Assembly (NCBI GenBank): GCA_019722365.1
Contig: JADFUC010001301.1
Span: 1-64,000 of the forward strand
From: Lithospermum erythrorhizon
Taxonomy: Eukaryota; Streptophyta; Magnoliopsida; Boraginales; Boraginaceae
Length of the DNA: 64,000 bases
Reading direction: 5' to 3'
Positions 1 to 12,480 of the stretch are shown here, piece by piece. The notes beneath the pieces are model-generated. The model did no database searches. It was not told the DNA's origin and was given only the letters and a program-made list of their open reading frames with translations. The translations under genes and the position numbers were made by a program. Positions within the stretch are counted from its first letter, which is position 1. Each line of letters begins with the position of its first letter.

Positions 1-501
1 ATCAGTATTACTTCGTTCAGTTACGTATTGCTTAATTAACTTAACAAGTCGAATTAAAATACTAACGAGTCCTTTATCGAATAACTTATCAAGTTGTTCA
101 TCGATTTCGATTGCTTAATTGATTAAACTTGCAAAGTTTAACCAATTGATGTTCATCAAACATATATTTGACAAATATATAAATATTGAAAATACGTTTC
201 TCGATACTCTGAAGTCTCGTTTAATTTCATTTCATGAAATATTAATTCGAATATCGTTGTATGTGTGTGACCTTCTAGGCTCGGATAATAGTAAGTTGTA
301 TAATATGGTGACCAATTACTATTATCATAACGATTAATAGTAGATCTATGATAACTCGCCCTTAAATTATCATGAGAACGCTAGTAATATGCCATTACTA
401 AGGTGAAAAATAAGTTCGATAATCACATTTAACCAACCCGGTAAAATGAATTGATACACGGTGTCTCGATGGGCATAATAAAGGAATTAATTCTCATTGA
501 T
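1..501 (-). repeat. Partial LTR, long-LTR family 1 (copy A)
   Basis: This segment is the promoter-proximal end of an LTR that is cut off by the window edge. It aligns by eye with 7540-8053, 14750-15272 and 56380-56910 in the same orientation, and with 39822-40370 in reverse. Shared blocks include a run beginning taattaacttaacaagtc, the phrase gtatgtgtgtgacct, and the terminal gatttcaaca. Read on the minus strand the terminus is TGTTGAAATC, which fits the 5' TG of an LTR. With copy B it would form the two LTRs of one element, copy A being the 3' LTR. No coding sequence is supported here. Confidence 0.65.
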
Positions 502-3500
502 TTCAACACTTGCCTTGGGCGATTACCATCTGATCTCTTTATCAGCGCGATCTGGTCGTAGAGGTATGGCATAAGAAGTGTGTCATGAAACACCCATATT
601 TCTTTACTCGGTATGAGCTGAATAAGCATTTATGGCGTCTATAAACCAATCGGTACCAAGCGTGCGAGGCACGAGATCTTTCCTTGTATGTCAAGGGCGG
701 ATAAATCCTCTAATATATCGACATGTCGTTATCTTCAGCTGTGGACCCTGACATATGCGTTATAATCCCGCTTAAAGCGGGCGTTTGGTCATAGTCAAAG
801 TCTGAGCTCATATAACCTGAGATAGTTATATAGGTAGGCCTAAATTTAATCGAACCTAAAATTCTAAACACATGCCATGGACACAGGATATACATATCTT
901 CATGTGGAATTCGTTTAGGTCGTACGAACTCCCCGGTCATAGGACCGGCAGCCAGCGGTATTGATCTAGTCTGCCCGGGCTAACGTCAATCTTGATCACT
1001 AATCAAAACACCATGTTAGTCATGATGCTTGTCGCCCCTAACTATCGGCGTCGGCCAGAGGCCTTTAACATCTACATGTTTACAGGCTTGAAGAGGTGTA
1101 ATCAGCAATTCATGTTGCCTCTCTAGAAAGCATAGACTAATCCCCAGGGATTTAGCTTTTCATTTCATCGAGGATCTGATACATGTATATTATATATTTC
1201 AGCGGGCACATGAAATAAATAATGGGTGACTTACTCTTATGAATGAATCGCGCATTAAATGTAGTTTAGTGCTGTCCGAGATTAAAAACCTGAAAGGAAC
1301 TTTTATTTTAATAAATTACTTAACTTATTCGAGAAAGTGAATGAACTAGCTCCCACTTGAACTTTGCCACGTTCGGTTCGCCGTTAAGCTGGAAATGAAA
1401 ACCAAACTTGCAGGTTGAATCACGAAGGATCACCAGCTCAAGATCGTGCTTAAATTCATACATGGAACGCACTTTAAGCTTGCATGAGAACCTCAACCAG
1501 ATCATTTCATGATATGTAAAACAAGAGGATAGTGAATTATAATCACATCCTTTACCCGAGAAATACTACCCTGGCAGTCTTTACATTCATTAGTCCGGTC
1601 TCTCGACCAAAGGGATCATTGATGACTAAGATTATCGACATAATCATGCGACTATGATCAAAAATGGATTTCAACGACTTATCGAGGAGTTCTACTCGGG
1701 TAGGTTTACAACACAACTCAAAGTGTGTTAAAACACATCTGTCTTATTAAATGCACATTCTTTTAACAACATTACCAACAAAAGCAGTTATTTGTCCAGT
1801 TGTAATCTTGAGTTCAAGTTTCCTTTTGGTTCTTATCGAGGCATGCTAGACTGGAGCCTATTATTGAAATTCTTGGCTAATAGCTTTCATATGGTACAGC
1901 TGTCCATAATGCTACTATCACGTTCAGTTACAGTAGATCAACAAGCGGTCTATTCCATGTAACTATAATTGCACCTCATTCTCTTAAAGTTACTACTGGC
2001 GTATTCGAATCCGTGAATACCCAGCTAGTAAAACCCCTTGATTCGATCACGGGGAATCATCTTCGTCATAGTTGTAGTGCGCCTTACATGACCTTGACGC
2101 TTAACATACGGTGAATCATATCATATGTAATAGACTTCAACCCACTCTTATTAATGAGAGGCCACTTACTAGTGGGATTAGACCTACAATGAAGGTTGCC
2201 TTGGCGAATAGAATACGTCTATTTATAGAATTTAATCTATTATAGATTTCAATCACCTCGAAACAATGATATCTTAAACTTTAACAAGCAAATGTCATGC
2301 AAGCTCTCATATATAATGTGACTAATCATAGCATATGTCACATATATGCGGTGGGCTCCACACCAAATGTACAAGAATCATCGCTCTTTATAACTTTTTA
2401 AGGTTGTAGGAAGATTTGGCTAGCATTTAGTGTATAAAAAACATCTTTATGCGATCACGCTCCCATTAACCTTTAAGGACTCAAGGTTCTTCATCACTCT
2501 TGATTCTTATTGATTTTCAACAAGTATCAAGTGAGGAATTGCTTTCAATTATACTCGATGCTTAAGTTTACTGACTTTAGATTACAGTAGTATAGAAAGC
2601 TTTCTTGTTCTCGCTTGAGATGTGGGTTCCAATAACAATGTCAAGTATCCATCATCATTGATCATTACTTGGAACATTCTTTGGATAACTTGCTTAGACC
2701 CGCATGTTACAACTTGTGGAATAGCAATAGAAAGTTTTAAATAAACATAGTATAATTGACGATGAATATGTTTAATATTGGTTTCTCAACCAAATGTATG
2801 ATTAAATGCTCATTCATGACTGATTGTTCATTTAATGAGAATACATTTATTACTTCTGATGATTCACCATCCAGAAAGTAATATAGAATGGGCTCTTTAC
2901 TCTAATGAATCGCTTACAGGAAGATAAAATAGAGTTTTATACTCAGCATGTATTCACATCTTATTTCATTTAAATGACCTCAAGTCATTTATTGGGTAAT
3001 ATTTATTCATGTTATCATTTATATCAACGCATTTGGCTTTAAATGCATGCTTAAGTAGATACTCATGATATAACCGAATGAGATTTTAATATTGGTTTAA
3101 TTATCTCTAGGAGCCACTTGAATGCATTCAAGTCACATATTTATTTCCACTATTTGTACTTCATAATAAAGACTCTATATGTACAATAAATTGCAACACT
3201 ATAGTGGATGGAAATAAATACCCGACTTCACCGGTTATGTAAAAATGACTTAATATCGACTTTGGATCACGAGTTAAATTGTAATAATACCTACGGTGAC
3301 TTCAATACTAACTATCTATCTGAGACATTCGAGTTTGTTTATCAAACGCTCTTGAATTGTCTCACTGATTGAACTATGAATAAATTAATTTAAAGGTAAG
3401 TGTAGCAACCTTAATATGTAAAATTATTTCATTCTTTGTGTTTCGACCACGTTAAACCTGATCACTTACTTCATATCCCATTTCAATAATGACACATCTA

Positions 3501-4790
3501 AAGGTTAGAATGAAATTATGCTTGGTATATGAAATTGAAAGATCTCATCCATTTGTGTTTTGGAAGCTTCATTAAATACAATTCCTTAATTACGTATTAA
3601 CAGGTACATTTTAATATTAGAATGATGTCTCGTTCTTTGGATGATATACTATATCGATGATAGCCATTTCGAAACTTGATAGTATTCATATGGTCCTTCA
3701 CATACCCTTATCAACTTCGATGTATCATTCAGCCCAGAAAACAATCACTTCAATTAACGCTATGTAAAACATACAAACTTAATTTAGACTAGCGAACCTC
3801 CCACTAAGTCTAGCAAGAGTTGACTTAGTTCATCTTTTTCAAGATTATACTCAAGTCTTGTTCGAGTCATTACCCATAAGTATTATTCAATCGTTTGTTG
3901 TTCAAGGTGTCCTTTTAAAGAAGAGTAGAGTAATGTTTCCTTAATCAGAATCACCTGATATGGAAACGTGTAAGTCAAACATGACATTCATTTCTACTCT
4001 TACAAGTGCAAAGAAAATAGTTTAGAATCCCAACCACCTTCATGGAGGATTTAAAACTGTGTGCTCTTATAATGTAGTCGCCTATCATTACACAAGAGCT
4101 TGATAACTTTCTTTGTATCTTGTCTTCCAGCTATTGTTATACTTGGCTCATATCCATGATTAAATCATGTGAGTCAAAACTAGTGTTCACAAACCTTAAT
4201 AGCCCGGCTTGAACATTCACGACTTTGACAACAAAATTATTTGAGATATGATATTTAATCAAATCTCTTTCAATTCTAAATGTTGCCAAAATCCTTCTTT
4301 CTATGCTTTGAAGTTCGAAATAATGAAGTGAAATCATTAACTTCAACTTGCGTTCCATGTTCACTCATCTACATGCAAGTGGCGTGAGAACCCGGAATAG
4401 ATAATTTCTTATTTGGTTATCATGCCGTAAGCTTTTTTGTTCATCACAATTCATGAACCATGTTCATCATGTTAGAAACTAAATACCAATCACATGTCTT
4501 GAAATGTAGATACATAACGTTCAAGATCATTCAATAGTTTTCTCCAATCAAGTTATAAAAGAGAATCAAACTATTTATTATTATTTAAAACTTGTTTGGT
4601 AAATTTAGAGACAATATGACATATTGGTCTTCATAGCATCATCACCTTTGATTGAATCAAAATTAATTATCCTTCAATCATATCATGTGACTTTGTTCAC
4701 TTGAACCGAGTTCATGCAGCGATATCCCAACATGATTGAATCTGAAGTCTTAAATATTTGTGGTATTTAAAGTTTACATCTCTGATAGCC
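502..4790 (-). mobile_element. Non-coding interior of long-LTR element (LARD-like)
   Basis: About 4.3 kb lie between two like-oriented LTR copies. No ORF exceeds about 80 codons and none carries a recognisable gag, protease, reverse transcriptase, integrase or zinc-knuckle motif. The best reading is the interior of a large non-autonomous retrotransposon. A weak candidate primer-binding site is present: the plus strand at about 4780-4791 reads tctctgatagcc, resembling the reverse complement of the initiator tRNA-Met site. Ordinary unrelated repeat DNA between two solo LTRs is the alternative. I see no host gene here. Confidence 0.4.
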
Positions 4791-7700
4791 TGGCCCGATT
4801 CACGATGGTTGAAGGAGATCGCGTTGTAACACTTTATTTCAACAAGTCATTCGGATTTCTCCTTAACTTATTTTATTTCACATTATAAAGTCATGCATTT
4901 AGTTTGCCCAATGAATGGTGAATAAAATAGGTAAAATTAATATGCAAACATAATAGGAAATATGCAACTTAAAATAAACGATTAGTAATTGTAAATATAA
5001 TACCACGTCTTAAATCTCACAAAATGTACAAAGGTATCAAGATCCTATTATACTAGAGCTCAAGCGGCTTAACCTTGCATACATTTTGAATCAGGGTATA
5101 ATAGTAGGTTATCAACCAATTATGTAAAGTAATATGCAAGGTACCAAAGTCTACATAACTCTTATTATTCATTTAGCATCTTATCTGAGGATGCTACGAT
5201 TTTCATCTCAAACCAAACCGGTTAAGCATACCAATTAAACCAAATAGTTACTTGGAGTGATCATCTGAAAGCCCACAACGTTAGTGGAATTCACTTCAAC
5301 ATGATCCATTGTCATATCAAGGGTGCAAGGCGCAACACATGCATCCGCAGGTGTGCCGGATAATGCAACGATTTATAACTTTAAAATTGGCTTGATACGT
5401 TGCTTAAATTTTAATTGGTGAGATTAATGTTATTTAACTTTATTTAACAATGGATTACACATATTCAAACAACATAACAACATGAAAAATAAATAAATAA
5501 CACACATTTGAGATATAGATATGACCACAGGACCTATTAAATCAACAACAAGAGAAATGCTAACATAGGATTTCTTCGCGGCACTTTAGAAGTGCAAGTC
5601 TTGTATTCTTCAGCACCTTGAAACCTCAAGTTCTCCAAGTGCCGTCTTTGTGGAAATGCTATCTTCAATGCCACCACAGCAGTACATACTACTACTTTCT
5701 GACAGCAGGCGGCCGCGTGAAGCGTGGGTAAATGAATCTGAGAATAAAAAATACATTTCGGCGAATTAGGTTTACAATATTCGATGCGTAGACGTAAATG
5801 AATAAATTATCTTGGGTCATATCTAAACACCTCCACTTTCCGTTCCATAACTTGATATATATGGGCAAAACATTAAAACAAATAAATTCACTTAATGTCA
5901 TATATATTAAATGAAATGAATTAAATATTATTCGTAATTGACTAATTAATTGCCATTATTTTACAGGTAATTGACCAATTAATGTAAGGCCACGAATTTG
6001 AATATATTCACCAGATGATTAATGATAATTATTACAATAATTATCAGCCACTTAAATCATGAAATAAGTACCCCACAAGTAATTAACTCCAAAATTCAAA
6101 AATTTAAAAGTTACAATGAAAAATATTTTCAATAATTATCAATTAATGAAAATAACTATGAAGGGAAATATAAATCAAATTTAATGTCATTCAAGATATA
6201 TATTCAATCATCTTAATGACAAAATTTATGATTTAACATTTAAAACCGAAATTAATAATTACCAATAAATTTTAAAACCAAAAATAATTACATAAAATAC
6301 ATTTAGGGTTTCTAAAACGGACCCCTACGGCTTCCAGCGACTGAAAACCGCCGGCCTCCGGCCACCCACGACTGACACGCGCCGGCCGGTGCCGTAGTAC
6401 GGCCGATGAGCTACGTCCAGGTGGCCGGAACGTGCAATTCCGGCACCGGACGCGCCCGGGAGGTGGTTCGCAAGTTCGGCGACCGATTTTTGGTAATTCA
6501 TTTCAGTTTTCAGTTTTTCCAGATTAATTGCAACTTTTGTAAAAATGATTTGGAGGCTCTAAAAAATTCAAAAAATTCTGGGATTTTTCTTGAACATCAA
6601 CAATATCATTGTGAACACGTCAAGTGGGAATTTATAAAAACACTTCTAGTTTTCGATTAAACCCAAAACAATCCAGAAATTCAATGAATTTTTTGGAGGA
6701 CTTAAAAAATTCAAAAAATTCTGAAACAATTCTGGCATAAACCTCAAAGGGTCAAGAACACAGACATTTAATTTCGTAATTTTCTGAAATTTCTAAACCT
6801 CTCTGTAAAATCGAAAATGATTCTACCTCAAATTAAAAATGCAAATTAATCAATTTTAATCATACAATTCATAAATAATTAATAGCTTCAAATCATCAAA
6901 ATAATACATGAAATGATGATTCCAGCCATGTGAAATATATATATAAAATGGGTTGATTTTTTTCATATTATATATTCATCAATTGAATATATAAATCGTA
7001 AAGCAGAATTAACTATGACTATGTCAACACCTGATAATTAGATAAAATATATCAGCTTGGTAAAAGACTAGTATGAATTTTATTTGTGATAAACACCAAA
7101 TTAAATACGTCCGGATGCTCAAAATGATATAGAACAATCTAAAAAACACATAATTGTAATTATGAATAAAGAGTTCTTACATTAAGCGGAAGACGAGGCG
7201 AGCCAACTCCTCGAAGTGCCTCGCGTGGCCCAACCGAGAGATCCTCTCAATGCTTGTTCGACACCGAAAAAGATGTCTCTGGGTGCAGAGGAAAGCAGGC
7301 CGAGTACTTGGAAGCTGGCCCAGGTTGAGGATGAAATGAGGTGGAAGAGAAAACTCTTCCAATTCACCAAAAGAAGAGCACACTTTTGAGAGGGAGTGGA
7401 GGTTTTTGTGATTCTAATGTCATGAAAAACCCTAATCCCCTCTCAAATGCAGAATCCCAAAATTCCACTCGTTAAAGCAACTTCATTAAAAATCGGTTTA
7501 ACTTTCGTTAACTTAATTGGGCGTTATGAGCTTCTAATTAAATAATGAGTTACTAGTGAGTTGTTCTATTTTAATTAACTTAACAAGTCAATTAAAATAC
7601 TAACGAGTCACTTCGAATAACTTATCAAGTTATTCATCGATTTCAATTGCTTAATTGATTAAACTTACAAGTTTAACCAATTGATGTCCAAGCTTATATA

Positions 7701-8053
7701 TTTGACTTAAATATATAAATATTGAAATACATTTATAATATACAAGTCTCGATTTAAATTTCATTCATGAAATATTATTGAACTATCATTGTATGTGTGT
7801 GACCTTACATTCTCGAGATAATTAAGTTGTATAATAATATAATTGACCAATTATTATTATCATAACAGATAATGATGAATCTAGCAATCGCTCATAACCC
7901 CTTAAATTATCATGAGAACCCACACTAGTAATATACATTACTAAGGTGAACACTAAGTTCCACGATAATCACAACCCGATAAATGAATTGATACACAATT
8001 ATCTCAGCGGGCATAATAAAGGGAATCGAATTCTGGGTGATTTCAACACTATA
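4791..8053 (-). repeat. Long LTR, family 1 (copy B, about 3.2 kb)
   Basis: This stretch matches copy E (about 53771-56910) in the same orientation over most of its length and matches 52036-53515 in reverse. Landmarks shared by B and E are a GC-rich patch (6330-6470 and 55170-55320), an AT-rich tract around 6000-6250 and 54750-55130, and the terminal 500 bp shared by all copies. The right end gatttcaaca is the LTR 5' terminus on the minus strand. The left boundary is approximate: it is placed where B and E begin to resemble each other around a tgg...gattcacg phrase. ORFs inside it, including those at 6406-6660 and 7177-7383, look incidental. Confidence 0.55.
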
Positions 8054-8530
8054 ATCATAAACAATTTCAACCCCATAAATCGATTATTATCACCTCTTAT
8101 ACGATAATCTAAGCTTAGATGGCGATTCTATATACATTATCGTTATAAAAACTCAAAAGTCAACTCGATTATCCAAAAAGTCAACATCTGACTCAAGAAA
8201 CCTCCAAAAGACTTGAACTTTCTTACCTTAAAAGCGTAGAGGATGACTCGGGAAACTCTCCAGGGAAATTTGGGGAATCGCTTCGAGATGAGGAAGAAAT
8301 GGAAGAAAATCTTTGAGGAGAAAAAGGGGAGGGGGTTTCGACCATGTCTAGGGAAGAAAGAAGAAGATTATGATGATGATTAAGCATTTGGGATAAGTAT
8401 GGAAAGAAGAACCACCCTAGGAGTCCGTGCAAAATATCTCGAAGAATGGAGTACAGGATTCTGGATTCGGTTTTAGGTTTAGTTTCCTCGTCTCTCGGTT
8501 TAACAACACAACTCAAACATAAATTTAACT
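8054..8530 (-). repeat. Relic LTR-like leader segment
   Basis: Read on the minus strand, this segment has a CT-rich leader (cttcttctttcttccc near 8345-8365), then a candidate splice donor GTAAG at about 8222-8226, then a TTGACTTTTT run. The LTRs of long-LTR family 2 (for example 63590-63800) show a similar order of CT-rich leader followed by a GACTTTTT run. It may be a decayed relative of those LTRs. It is not long enough or conserved enough to set ends. No gene is seen in it. Confidence 0.25.
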
Positions 8531-8579
8531 ACAACTTGAAATAATATTACAATAGCATTTCCAAAATACACAGACGGGT

Positions 8580-10742
8580 TATTACAAAAATAAGGCTCCG
8601 AATCAAGTAAATGAGTATAATGATGCATTCATAGTTGATGAAGAAGATGCTGAAGTTGAAGTAGTTAGTAGTAAACGAGGTGTCCCTGGTACGAAGGGGC
8701 CCATGGATTTTTACTATAGGCAGGAAGGTGCTCAAAAAGTGTAAGAGTGTCAAAGAACATAATGAGTTTGATAAATAGGGAGGAAGAAGCTGAGGATTGT
8801 GTTGTTCATGTGTTCTCGAGGTGGATGCAATGCGAATTCGTTCAACACTTGTCAATTATGAATCTTTCAATGATGCAATTGAGGCCATCGGGCAATATGG
8901 TCCAAATATGAAGCCTCCTACATATCATGAAGTGAGGAAAAAGTTTTTGGATAAAGAAAAATATGTTGAAAAGGATGTTGAAGAACATATGGTTGAGGCA
9001 AGAAAAAATGGTTGTACATTGATGGCTGATGGTTGGACTGACAGGAATGAGAGAGTACTCATTAATTTCTTGGTGAATACTCCTAAAGGGAGTGTTTTTG
9101 TGGATACGGTTGACGCTTCTTCCTATTCAAAAATTGGAGAAAATATGTGAGCTGTTTAGCAAATTCATCACTAAGATTGATCTGAAATATTATTCGGGTT
9201 GTCCTTGACTAATGCCTCTGAAAATGTATTGGTTGGTAAGTTACTTGAGGCAAAGTATCCACATCTTTTTTGGACACCTTGTGGGGCACATTGCTTAGAC
9301 TTGATGTTTGAAGACATCTTCAAAATTCCAAGGTTCAAGAAGACAATCGAAAGGGCTATTAAAGTAAGTGGTTACATTTATGGCCGAACTAAACTCTTGA
9401 GCTTGATGAAGTATACATCAAGCAAAAACAGTTGAAAATTCGGCTAAGACACGATTTGCTACAAGTTTCCTTACATTGAAAAGGTTCCATGAGTTGAAAA
9501 AAAAAATTGAAAGATCTCTTTAATTTTGATGAATGGTTTCAAAGCAAATTTTTAAAAGAAATTTTGGGCATAAATGTGAAACAAATTGTTATGATGCAAG
9601 CCTTTTGGATGAGAAATACTAGTGATCTTAGATTTAAATTTGGGAATTACACTTCTGACTATGTTAAGGTATCGATGGAGAACAAAAGCACGTGAGATAC
9701 GAAGCCTTGGATACCAAGGCAAAGACTATTCAAAAGGCTTTCTTGTATAAGGAAGAAAAATACAAGGATATTTTTTAGCTTATTGATAGAAGATGGAATA
9801 ATCAGTTGCATAGGCCTTTACATGCTGCAGGAAACTATTTGAATCCTTCTTTGTTTTATGAGAATGAAAATGTCCATTTAGATGATGAGGTCATGACAGG
9901 TTTCCTAGCATGTGTTGAAAAAATGAACCTAGATGTGGATATGCAAGATAAGATCACTCAACATACAGAAATGTTGAGGATCTTTTAACCAGGCAACGAC
10001 TTACTAAATCACCAGGTAAATTATTCTTGTTTGTATAATTTTATCATATTGAATTATTATGTTACTAATGTTATATTTATGTTCACAGTTGAATGGTGGT
10101 CGTTCTTTGGTTCATCGGCCCCTAACTTGACTAAGTTTGCTATAAGGATTCTCAGCCTTGTTTGTAGTTCATCGGGATGTGAGAAAAATTAGACATCTTG
10201 AGCGTATGAAGTATTATATATTATAATTTTTTTGTAATTTATAAATTATTAGTGTGTAATTTTTTATATTTATTTGATTTCATACAGGTTCATAGCAAAA
10301 AGAGGAACAAACTTGCTAGCATTAAAGCAGGCGACTTGGTGTATATCAAATACAATAGGGCTTTGAAGCGGAGATACGAGTCACGTGGAACAATAGATCC
10401 AATTCTTCTAAGCGACATTGATGATAGCAATGAGTGGATGACTGGCGAACCTGACAAGATTGGTTCTGATACAAATAAGTATTTGATGACAACAGATGAT
10501 TTTGCGGATCTTGATAATACAATGGAGAGATTGATGATATGCGGGCGTATTCGTGGAGTCACAGGAATACTTCATCGTCATTTCTTTGTGCAAAAAGAAG
10601 ACTAGTTGAGGAGGAGAGGAGACTAGTTGATGAGATTGAGGCAAAGGAGAAGAGCATACTCACATATAGACAGCGAGAACGGTAGCCCCGATGATATGTT
10701 AGTAGATGATGATGATTTTGATGATGATGATGCTGACCTTTG
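8580..10742 (+). pseudogene. hAT-superfamily transposase, broken multi-exon copy
   Basis: Plant hAT transposases of the DUF659 type catalyse cut-and-paste transposition in the nucleus and dimerise through a C-terminal domain. The blocks occur in family order: an acidic N-terminal part at 8620-8745; a DUF659-like block at 8797-9150 with DGWTDRNERVLINFLVN; a block at 9199-9435 with TPCGAHCLDLM; then LHRPLHAAGNYLNPSLFY at 9806-9988; a recognisable EWWSFFGSSAPNL reading near 10092-10130; and the C-terminal block at 10252-10605 with HSKKRNKL, DLVYIKYNRAL and DIDDSNEW. Two likely introns are visible (about 10014-10087 and 10204-10288, GT...AG). Stops and frameshifts separate the blocks, for example at about 9150, 9435, 9695 and 9780, so no full-length protein can be made. 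An acidic tail continues to about 10742. Terminal inverted repeats and the 8-bp target duplication were not found. Confidence 0.88.
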
Positions 10743-11597
10743 ATTGTGTTTGTTACTTGAGAATTGAGATGTATTTGGATTATGACTTTGATTGTGTTTG
10801 TTTCTTAAATTGTACTTGGATGATCGTTAATTATGTCATTTGCATCTTTCTAGACAATATATTTTGAATTATTTGATCAATTGTCATTCTATTTTTCATT
10901 TGATAAGCTATTTATTATTATTTTAATAATAAAACATGGATTACAAAAGGCTACCGACTCGCCGCACCGCATAATACATTGCGACTTTTTGAGAGTTTCT
11001 TGTCACGGATAAGCCATTCGCCATTCAGAACTATGGTTCCACCATTCCACCACTATAAGTTTTATGCATGATACTCATTCGTTCATGCATGGAAGTGTGA
11101 TATCCCTTCAATACTAGTTTAAAGTAGAAATGTTCAAGAAGATTACTTGGTTTGGTTCCTTTTGCCCTGAACTTCCACTTTTTGTCGAGATTACTCGGTC
11201 AATTTTAATTTAAATTTATCTTTCAACTAAAAACTTAAATGACTATTTGTCCACTAACAGCTACACTAAAGTATATGAACTAAACTATAGGAAGACATTT
11301 AAAATATTTTATATAATTCCATAATATAACCCACCACTTTCTTCTTTGACCGCCCCACCTACCTATCCTACCCTAGTTTTCCCGAAAGTGAAGCATTGAT
11401 GGTTCACACTGTTTAGTGCTGAATACTAACGGTGACATACTCAATTTAAATTTCTTTTTTAATAATAAACATGGTATTAGGCCCTAGTAGTAATCATTAT
11501 TTGTATGTTCTTTTCATTTTACCTTATCCTAGTTTCATTCACTGTTTGATCTACATCTTTGTGAATGATTTTACTCAATCATGTTAATTTTTTGCAG
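10743..11597. other. AT-rich intergenic stretch
   Basis: No ORF or conserved motif was recognised. A short T-rich tract runs into the acceptor of the CDPK exon (tttttgcag ending at 11598). Confidence 0.5.
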
Positions 11598-11776
11598 GCT
11601 GATGTTGATGGAGATGGAACCCTAAATTATGGAGAGCTTGTTGTTGTTTCAGTCCATCTTAGGAAAATGGCCAATGATGAGCAACTCCACAAAGCATTTG
11701 CATTTTTCGATAGAAACCATAGTGGTTACATTGAGGTTGATGAGCTAAGGAATGCACTGAGTGATGAAGGGGAATA
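11598..11776 (+). pseudogene. Isolated CDPK exon fragment with EF-hands 2 and 3
   Basis: Calcium-dependent protein kinases fuse a Ser/Thr kinase to a calmodulin-like domain with four EF-hands. This segment encodes two of them: a loop reading [12 protein letters not shown] and, after the linker [20 protein letters not shown], a loop reading [12 protein letters not shown]. Acidic and glycine positions of both calcium loops are intact. The left edge is a typical acceptor (tttttgcag followed by gctgatg). On the right the frame ends in SDEGE and a TAA without a GT donor, where family members continue into EF-hand 4. No kinase domain, EF1 or EF4 exon was recognised within several kb. The parsimonious call is a duplicated or transposon-carried gene fragment; an annotation gap caused by sequence errors is possible. 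Confidence 0.85.
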
Positions 11777-12162
11777 AATTATATTAGGTCATATTAACAA
11801 AAAGAGAATGTAGTTCCCTATTGGCTCATGGATCGCAGTAAGAGTCATTTATTGGAGGATAGAAGGATGCTCCTCCGATACTCAACAGTTGTCTTCTTCT
11901 TCTTATGTGGCTCAAAATGTTTATTAGTACAGCCATGAAAAGAAAAAAAACCTTTATTTCATGGCTTTCCACTTTTTAGTTCTGGTTGGTGGGCAATGGT
12001 GGCAGAGCAACAATATATGTAAATCAATTTGGGGCCTTACATTTATTATTATAACTCGATTTGAACAAGAATACAGAGCATTGTTTGTCATCACATTGAA
12101 GAATTAATTAATGCTGGATTTTATAATAAGTTAGTTGCTAAAAAATATACTACAATAATATC
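11777..12162. other. Non-coding stretch after the CDPK fragment
   Basis: A region of mixed composition with a short CT-rich patch near 11890-11905 and an A-run at 11941-11950. It might be decayed downstream sequence of the CDPK gene, but no EF-hand 4 reading was found in it. Confidence 0.35.
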
Positions 12163-12480
12163 GTTGATCGCTCCAGCGTAGGGGCGCTCCATGCGGTTAG
12201 TCCGTACGATGTGAGGAGGTGTCCGAGATGTGCGAACGGGTCCATAGCCACCCATTACACGGCGTCAACACTTAGCGAGGTAACCCATGACACCGAGACA
12301 CGACCACGGATTCGGCAACAGTACTTCTTTGCTATTAGGATCGAACCACGTCTTGCGGGCGCACATAAAGAGCGACCCGATGTCGGCGAAATGCCCAGCG
12401 TGGACTATACAATAATATGTTGCATGTATAGAGGGAAGAGAGTGTTGGTCTACATAGCGGCGTCCTTAAAGGTGAATAAA
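12163..12480. other. GC-rich compositional anomaly
   Basis: About 320 bp of CG-rich sequence sits abruptly between AT-rich flanks. One frame stays open (12211-12498), but its translation shows no recognised domain or periodicity. Similar phrases occur on both flanks (atactacaataata on the left, tatacaataatatg on the right). It could be a short insertion, a decayed mobile element or an assembly artefact. Confidence 0.35.

Noticed and set aside
7177..7383. Two overlapping minus-strand frames as a gene
   Set aside because: The region is LTR leader sequence; corresponding frames in copy E (55980-56228) are not similar in protein, so there is no sign of protein-level selection.
8223..8855. Minus-strand frames of 97 and 102 codons
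   Set aside because: The first is Ser/Pro-rich because of a CT-rich LTR-like leader; the second is antisense to the start of the hAT relic.
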